Both the position numbers and the translations under genes were made by a program. 64,000 bases of DNA from NCBI GenBank assembly GCA_964425695.1, contig CAYRNF010000001.1:372001-436000 (forward strand). Reading direction: 5' to 3'. The notes below the pieces were generated by a model. It did no database searches, was not told the origin of the DNA, and saw only the letters and a list, made by a program, of their open reading frames with translations. Below, one piece after another: positions 60,842-64,000 of the stretch (positions within the stretch are counted from its first letter, which is position 1; the number at the start of each line of letters is the position of its first letter). Source of the DNA: JAKPBU01 sp964425695. Lineage in GTDB: Bacteria; Pseudomonadota; Gammaproteobacteria; Xanthomonadales; Xanthomonadaceae.

Positions 60842-62176
60842 ATGCGAATACCGCCACGCCTGCGCCCGCTGCCCCTGGTGCTGCTGCCGCTGCTGGCGGC
60901 GTGCTCGTGCACGGAAAGCGCCCGGCTGACCGCGCGCGAGGACACCGGTCCTTCGCCGCGCCTGCTCGAGCCGGTGCGCACCCCGATCCCCACGGTGGAC
61001 ATCGCGCCCGCGGTCGGATGGCCCGCCGGCACCGCCCCCACGCCGGCCGCCGGCTGGCGGGTGACACGGTTCGCGGATGGGTTGTCGCATCCGCGCTGGC
61101 TGCACGTGCTGCCCAACGGCGACGTGCTGGTCGCCGAGAGCAACGCGCCGGCAGGCAATAGCGGCATCCGCGGCGTCCGCGGTGCGGTGATGAAGCAGGT
61201 GATGAAGAAGGCCGGTGCGGGCGTGCCCAGCGCGGACCGCATCACGCTGCTGCGCGATACCGACGGCGACGGGATCGCCGAGACGCGTTCGGTCTTCCTG
61301 CAGGGGCTGCATTCGCCGTTCGGCATGGCGCTGGTGGGCGGCACGCTGTACGTCGCCAACGCCGACGCGCTGGTGAGCGTGCCGTACGCCGCCGGCGCCA
61401 CCACGATCGCGGCGACGCCCCGCAAGGTGGTGGACCTGCCGGGCAAGGGCGAGGAACTCAACCACCACTGGACCAAGAGCCTGCTCGCCAGCCGCGACGG
61501 CAGGCGCCTGTACGTGGGCGTGGGGTCCAACAGCAACGTGGCCGAGAACGGGATGGCCGCCGAAGCGGACCGCGCCGCGGTGCTGGAAGTCGATCCGGCG
61601 GCGCGCACCACGCGCGTGTTCGCCTCGGGTCTGCGCAATCCGGTCGGTTTGGACTGGCATCCGGGCACCGGCGCGTTGTGGACCGTGGTCAACGAGCGCG
61701 ACGAACTGGGCAGCGACCTGGTCCCCGATTACCTGACCGAGGTGCGCGAAGGCGCGTTCTACGGTTGGCCCTGGAGCTACTTCGGCGCGCGGGTGGACGC
61801 GCGCGTGTCGCCGCCGCGGCCGGACATGGTGGCCAAGGCGGTGGTGCCCGACTACGCGCTTGGCGCGCACGTCGCGCCGCTGGGGCTCGCCTTCCACGAC
61901 GGCGCGGGCATGGACGCAGGCGCCACCAGCGGCGCCTTCATCGGCCTGCACGGCTCGTGGAACCGCAAGCCGCCCAGCGGCTACAAGGTGGTCTTCGTGC
62001 CGTTCGCCGGCGGGCGGCCCGCAGGTGCGATGCGGGATGTGCTAACCGGCTTCCTGGACGCCGAAGGCAATGCGCGCGGCCGTCCGGTGGGAGTGGCGGT
62101 GGATGCGCGCGGCGGCGTGCTGGTGGCCGACGACGTGGGCAATGCCGTCTGGCGCCTGGTTGCGCCCCCGCGCTAG
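60842..62176 (+). CDS. L-sorbosone dehydrogenase-like PQQ-propeller lipoprotein
   Basis: 444 residues; start 60842 gives lipoprotein signal PLVLLPLLAAC. Soluble glucose/sorbosone dehydrogenase fold: RFADGLSHPRWLHVLPNGDV, RITLLRDTDGDGIAETRSVF, GLHSPFGMALVGGTLYVAN, LNHHWTKSLLASRDGRRLYV (the His in the active-site loop), GLRNPVGLDWHPGTGALW, FYGWPWSYFG, FIGLHGSWNRKPPSGYKVV. Needs PQQ and calcium in related enzymes. Anchored in the periplasm. Actual substrate not known. Confidence 0.93.
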   Translation: MRIPPRLRPLPLVLLPLLAACSCTESARLTAREDTGPSPRLLEPVRTPIPTVDIAPAVGWPAGTAPTPAAGWRVTRFADGLSHPRWLHVLPNGDVLVAESNAPAGNSGIRGVRGAVMKQVMKKAGAGVPSADRITLLRDTDGDGIAETRSVFLQGLHSPFGMALVGGTLYVANADALVSVPYAAGATTIAATPRKVVDLPGKGEELNHHWTKSLLASRDGRRLYVGVGSNSNVAENGMAAEADRAAVLEVDPAARTTRVFASGLRNPVGLDWHPGTGALWTVVNERDELGSDLVPDYLTEVREGAFYGWPWSYFGARVDARVSPPRPDMVAKAVVPDYALGAHVAPLGLAFHDGAGMDAGATSGAFIGLHGSWNRKPPSGYKVVFVPFAGGRPAGAMRDVLTGFLDAEGNARGRPVGVAVDARGGVLVADDVGNAVWRLVAPPR

Positions 62177-62410
62177 CCCGCGCCGCCGGCGGGCGCAGGT
62201 TCTTTGCCCGTGACGATGCACAAGGCGCAGGGCGATGCGCGCAGCGACACCGATCCATCCGCAAAGGGCGTCTGCAACTCCGGGAGACGCTGCACAGGCC
62301 GGTGCGGTGAGCAGCGCATCGCCCGGCTTCGAACCATCCGCCGTGCCGGGGCCCGCCGCATGCCGGTGCGCGCAACCCGGCCGCAGCCGTACGTGCATGC
62401 GCCCTCTACG

Positions 62411-62665
62411 TTATGCCGCCGACTCCAGGGCGTCGAAGCGACGGGCGTAGTCGCGCTCGCCCACGACGCGTTCGACTTCGCCCTCGTCCAGGTCGGGTGC
62501 GGCGTAGACCGCGTACACCACCGTGTCGTCCTGGCGCCCGATGCGGCTGAGGCGATAGCGCGACTGCCCGCTGCCGCCGTTCTCGGGGTAGTGCACCGGC
62601 GGGCGATCGCCTGCCAGGTCCAGCTCGCTGTTGTCCACCAGTCCACCCACGAACAGTGCACGCAT
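62411..62665 (-). CDS. Small conserved hypothetical protein
   Basis: 84 residues. MRALFVGGLVDNSELDLAGD, PENGGSGQSRYRLSRIGRQD and DLDEGEVERVVGERDYARRF. Reads as a real protein, cytoplasmic, no family I recognise. AGAGG ahead of the ATG. Confidence 0.7.
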   Translation of the reverse strand: MRALFVGGLVDNSELDLAGDRPPVHYPENGGSGQSRYRLSRIGRQDDTVVYAVYAAPDLDEGEVERVVGERDYARRFDALESAA

Positions 62666-62886
62666 GCAGAGGCCTCTTGTCGTTGTCGAAAGGAGGGCCA
62701 GTGTGCGCAGCGGCGTGTTGGATCGACATCATCCGTGCGTTAGGAAACCGGAAACCGGCACGCGTCGTCGCGTAAGCGCCGGTGGTAAAGCCGCCGCGCC
62801 CGCCCCGCGCACGGTTCGACACGTTCGCACACCAAGCGCGGAGTGCCGCCGTGTGGACACGATGCGCAAAAGAGTGCGCAAAAGAG

Positions 62887-62914
62887 AAGGGACGGCAGCA
62901 CGCTGCCGTCCCTT
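62887..62914 (-). terminator. Terminator after the fasciclin lipoprotein gene
   Basis: Perfect 12-bp stem AAGGGACGGCAG/CTGCCGTCCCTT with a 4-base loop and a CTCTTTT tail on the minus strand. Lies 51 bp past the fasciclin stop. Confidence 0.92.
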
Positions 62915-62964
62915 CGTCACGTACCGGCGCCGACGAGAACGCCGGCACGCAAGGCGCCTTGCGA

Positions 62965-63603
62965 TTACGGCATCAGCACGGTGTCCACCACGTGGATCAC
63001 GCCATTGCTCTGGCGCAGGTCGGCCGTGGTCACCGTGGACTTGCCGCCCTTGGCATCGGTGATGACCACGTTGCCGCCTTCCATCGCCGCGGTCAGCGTG
63101 CCGCCCTGCACCGTGGTCAGGGTGGCCTTGCCGCCGCCGGCTTCGATCTGCGAAGCCAGCGCGGCGCTGTCCACGTTGCCGGACACCACGTGGTAGGTGA
63201 GCACCTTGGTCAGGTCCGCCTTCATTTCCGGCTTGAGCAGGCCATCAACCGTGCCGGCCGGCAGCTTGTCGAACGCGGCGTTGGTCGGCGCGAACACGGT
63301 GAACGGACCGGCGCCCTGCAGCGTCTCCACCAGGCCCGCGGCCTTGACGGCGGCGACCAGCGTGGAATGGTCGGGCGAAGCCGTGGCACCGGCCACGATG
63401 TCGGTGGTGGCAGCCGCAGCCGGATCGGCGGCGGGTGCCGGCTCGGTGGCCGCGGCGTCTGTCGCTGCGGTATCGGCAGCCATCGCGTCGGTCGCGGCGG
63501 CGGCATCGTCGGCCGGCGTGGTGTCGGCGGCAGCGTCGTCGCGCGCACAGGCGGTCGCGGCGAGCGCGGCAACGAGCGCAATCGAAAGGATGCGGATCTT
63601 CAT
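62965..63603 (-). CDS. Fasciclin domain lipoprotein
   Basis: 212 residues. Signal and lipobox ALAATAC, then an Ala/Asp/Thr-rich linker (~25-65), then one FAS1 domain (~70-212): GPFTVFAPTNAAFDKLP, LTYHVVSGNVDSAALASQIE, SNGVIHVVDTVLMP. Anchored in the envelope; adhesion or ligand binding. AGGAG ribosome site. Tandem paralogue follows at 63666. Confidence 0.93.
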   Translation of the reverse strand: MKIRILSIALVAALAATACARDDAAADTTPADDAAAATDAMAADTAATDAAATEPAPAADPAAAATTDIVAGATASPDHSTLVAAVKAAGLVETLQGAGPFTVFAPTNAAFDKLPAGTVDGLLKPEMKADLTKVLTYHVVSGNVDSAALASQIEAGGGKATLTTVQGGTLTAAMEGGNVVITDAKGGKSTVTTADLRQSNGVIHVVDTVLMP

Positions 63604-63665
63604 TGGGTGACTCCTGAGGGGGTTGGGGGAGGAAACGGCGGGTGCGAACGCACCCGTCCGCGCGA

Positions 63666-64000
63666 TTAAGGCATGAGCACCGTATCGATGACGTGGATGA
63701 CGCCATTGCTCTGGCGTACGTCGGCGGTGGTGACGGTGGCGGCGTTGCCCTTGGCGTCGGTGACGATCACGTTGCTGCCGGACATCGAGGCGGTCAGCGT
63801 TCCGCCTTGCACGGTGGTCAGCGTGGCCTTGCCGCCGCCGGCCTGGATCTGCGAGGCGAGCGCCGCGCTGTCCACGTTGCCGGGCACCACGTGATAGGTC
63901 AGCACCGTGGTCAGGTCGCCCTTCTTTTCCGGCTTCAGCAGGCCGTCCACGGTGCCCGCGGGCAGCTTGTCGAACGCGGCGTTGGTGGGAGCGAACACGG
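63666..64000 (-). CDS. Fasciclin domain protein, partial
   Basis: The last 111 codons of a second FAS1 gene, cut by the window edge. VFAPTNAAFDKLPAGTVDGL to SNGVIHVIDTVLMP is about 90% like the neighbouring lipoprotein in the shared part. Recent tandem duplication is likely. The N-terminus, and hence the signal, is outside the window. Confidence 0.93.
   Translation of the reverse strand, partial: VFAPTNAAFDKLPAGTVDGLLKPEKKGDLTTVLTYHVVPGNVDSAALASQIQAGGGKATLTTVQGGTLTASMSGSNVIVTDAKGNAATVTTADVRQSNGVIHVIDTVLMP

Overview
The window is about 70% GC throughout except for its first ~3.1 kb. Gene content points to a member of the Xanthomonadaceae (Lysobacter, Luteimonas or Pseudoxanthomonas-like): an XVIPCD secretion domain, paired GGAGCGGCTT-type REP hairpins, many lipoproteins, a PilT/PilU ATPase and several families typical of xanthomonads. 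The genus cannot be fixed from the sequence alone. Nothing here looks like a phage or plasmid backbone.

Layout. 1-3.1 kb: lower-GC edge of an accessory island, with a DUF262 protein (cut by the window edge) translationally coupled to a C5-cytosine DNA methyltransferase, a restriction-modification-like pair. 3.2-9.3 kb: orphan XVIPCD domain and overlapping lipoprotein, small secreted proteins, a fasciclin protein, a 565-aa protein of unknown function, a glycosyltransferase and a SemiSWEET-like protein. 9.4-18.6 kb: secreted beta-propeller, pilus retraction ATPase, H1-like protein with an expanded repeat, YaeQ, S41 peptidase, and two GAF signalling proteins (one diguanylate cyclase, one degenerate). 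18.6-28.5 kb: a DNA-repair block, with a UdgX/DUF4130 fusion, its radical-SAM partner, and the exonuclease-ligase-Lhr helicase-phosphoesterase operon; the ligase carries three in-frame 114-bp palindromic repeats. 28.5-53.1 kb: mostly housekeeping and envelope genes (flavin reductase, two serine hydrolases, MsrB, EF-hand proteins, two ABC exporters, an MFS carrier, NRDE protein, TesA-like esterase, a sigma factor with its partner). 53.2-56.2 kb: an RNA-repair locus, rtcB and a slipin gene preceded on the same strand by two tandem tRNA-like RNAs. 57.0-60.7 kb: LigD and Ku (NHEJ). The end holds a sorbosone-dehydrogenase-like lipoprotein and tandem fasciclin genes.

The most interesting part is the RNA-repair locus. 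The minus strand reads tRNA-like 2, tRNA-like 1, two hairpins, slipin, rtcB, terminator. Both RNAs keep the D-arm and T-arm of a tRNA. One has its anticodon arm replaced by a 7-bp stem capped by a GCAA tetraloop; the other has a seven-base anticodon loop without U33. They look like tRNA mimics working with the RtcB RNA ligase, not translation tRNAs.

A second theme is mobile palindromic repeats that have entered genes while preserving frame. One case is inside the DNA ligase. The other is between an ABC ATPase and its permease, where the repeat forms an open frame with ATGA overlaps at both ends.
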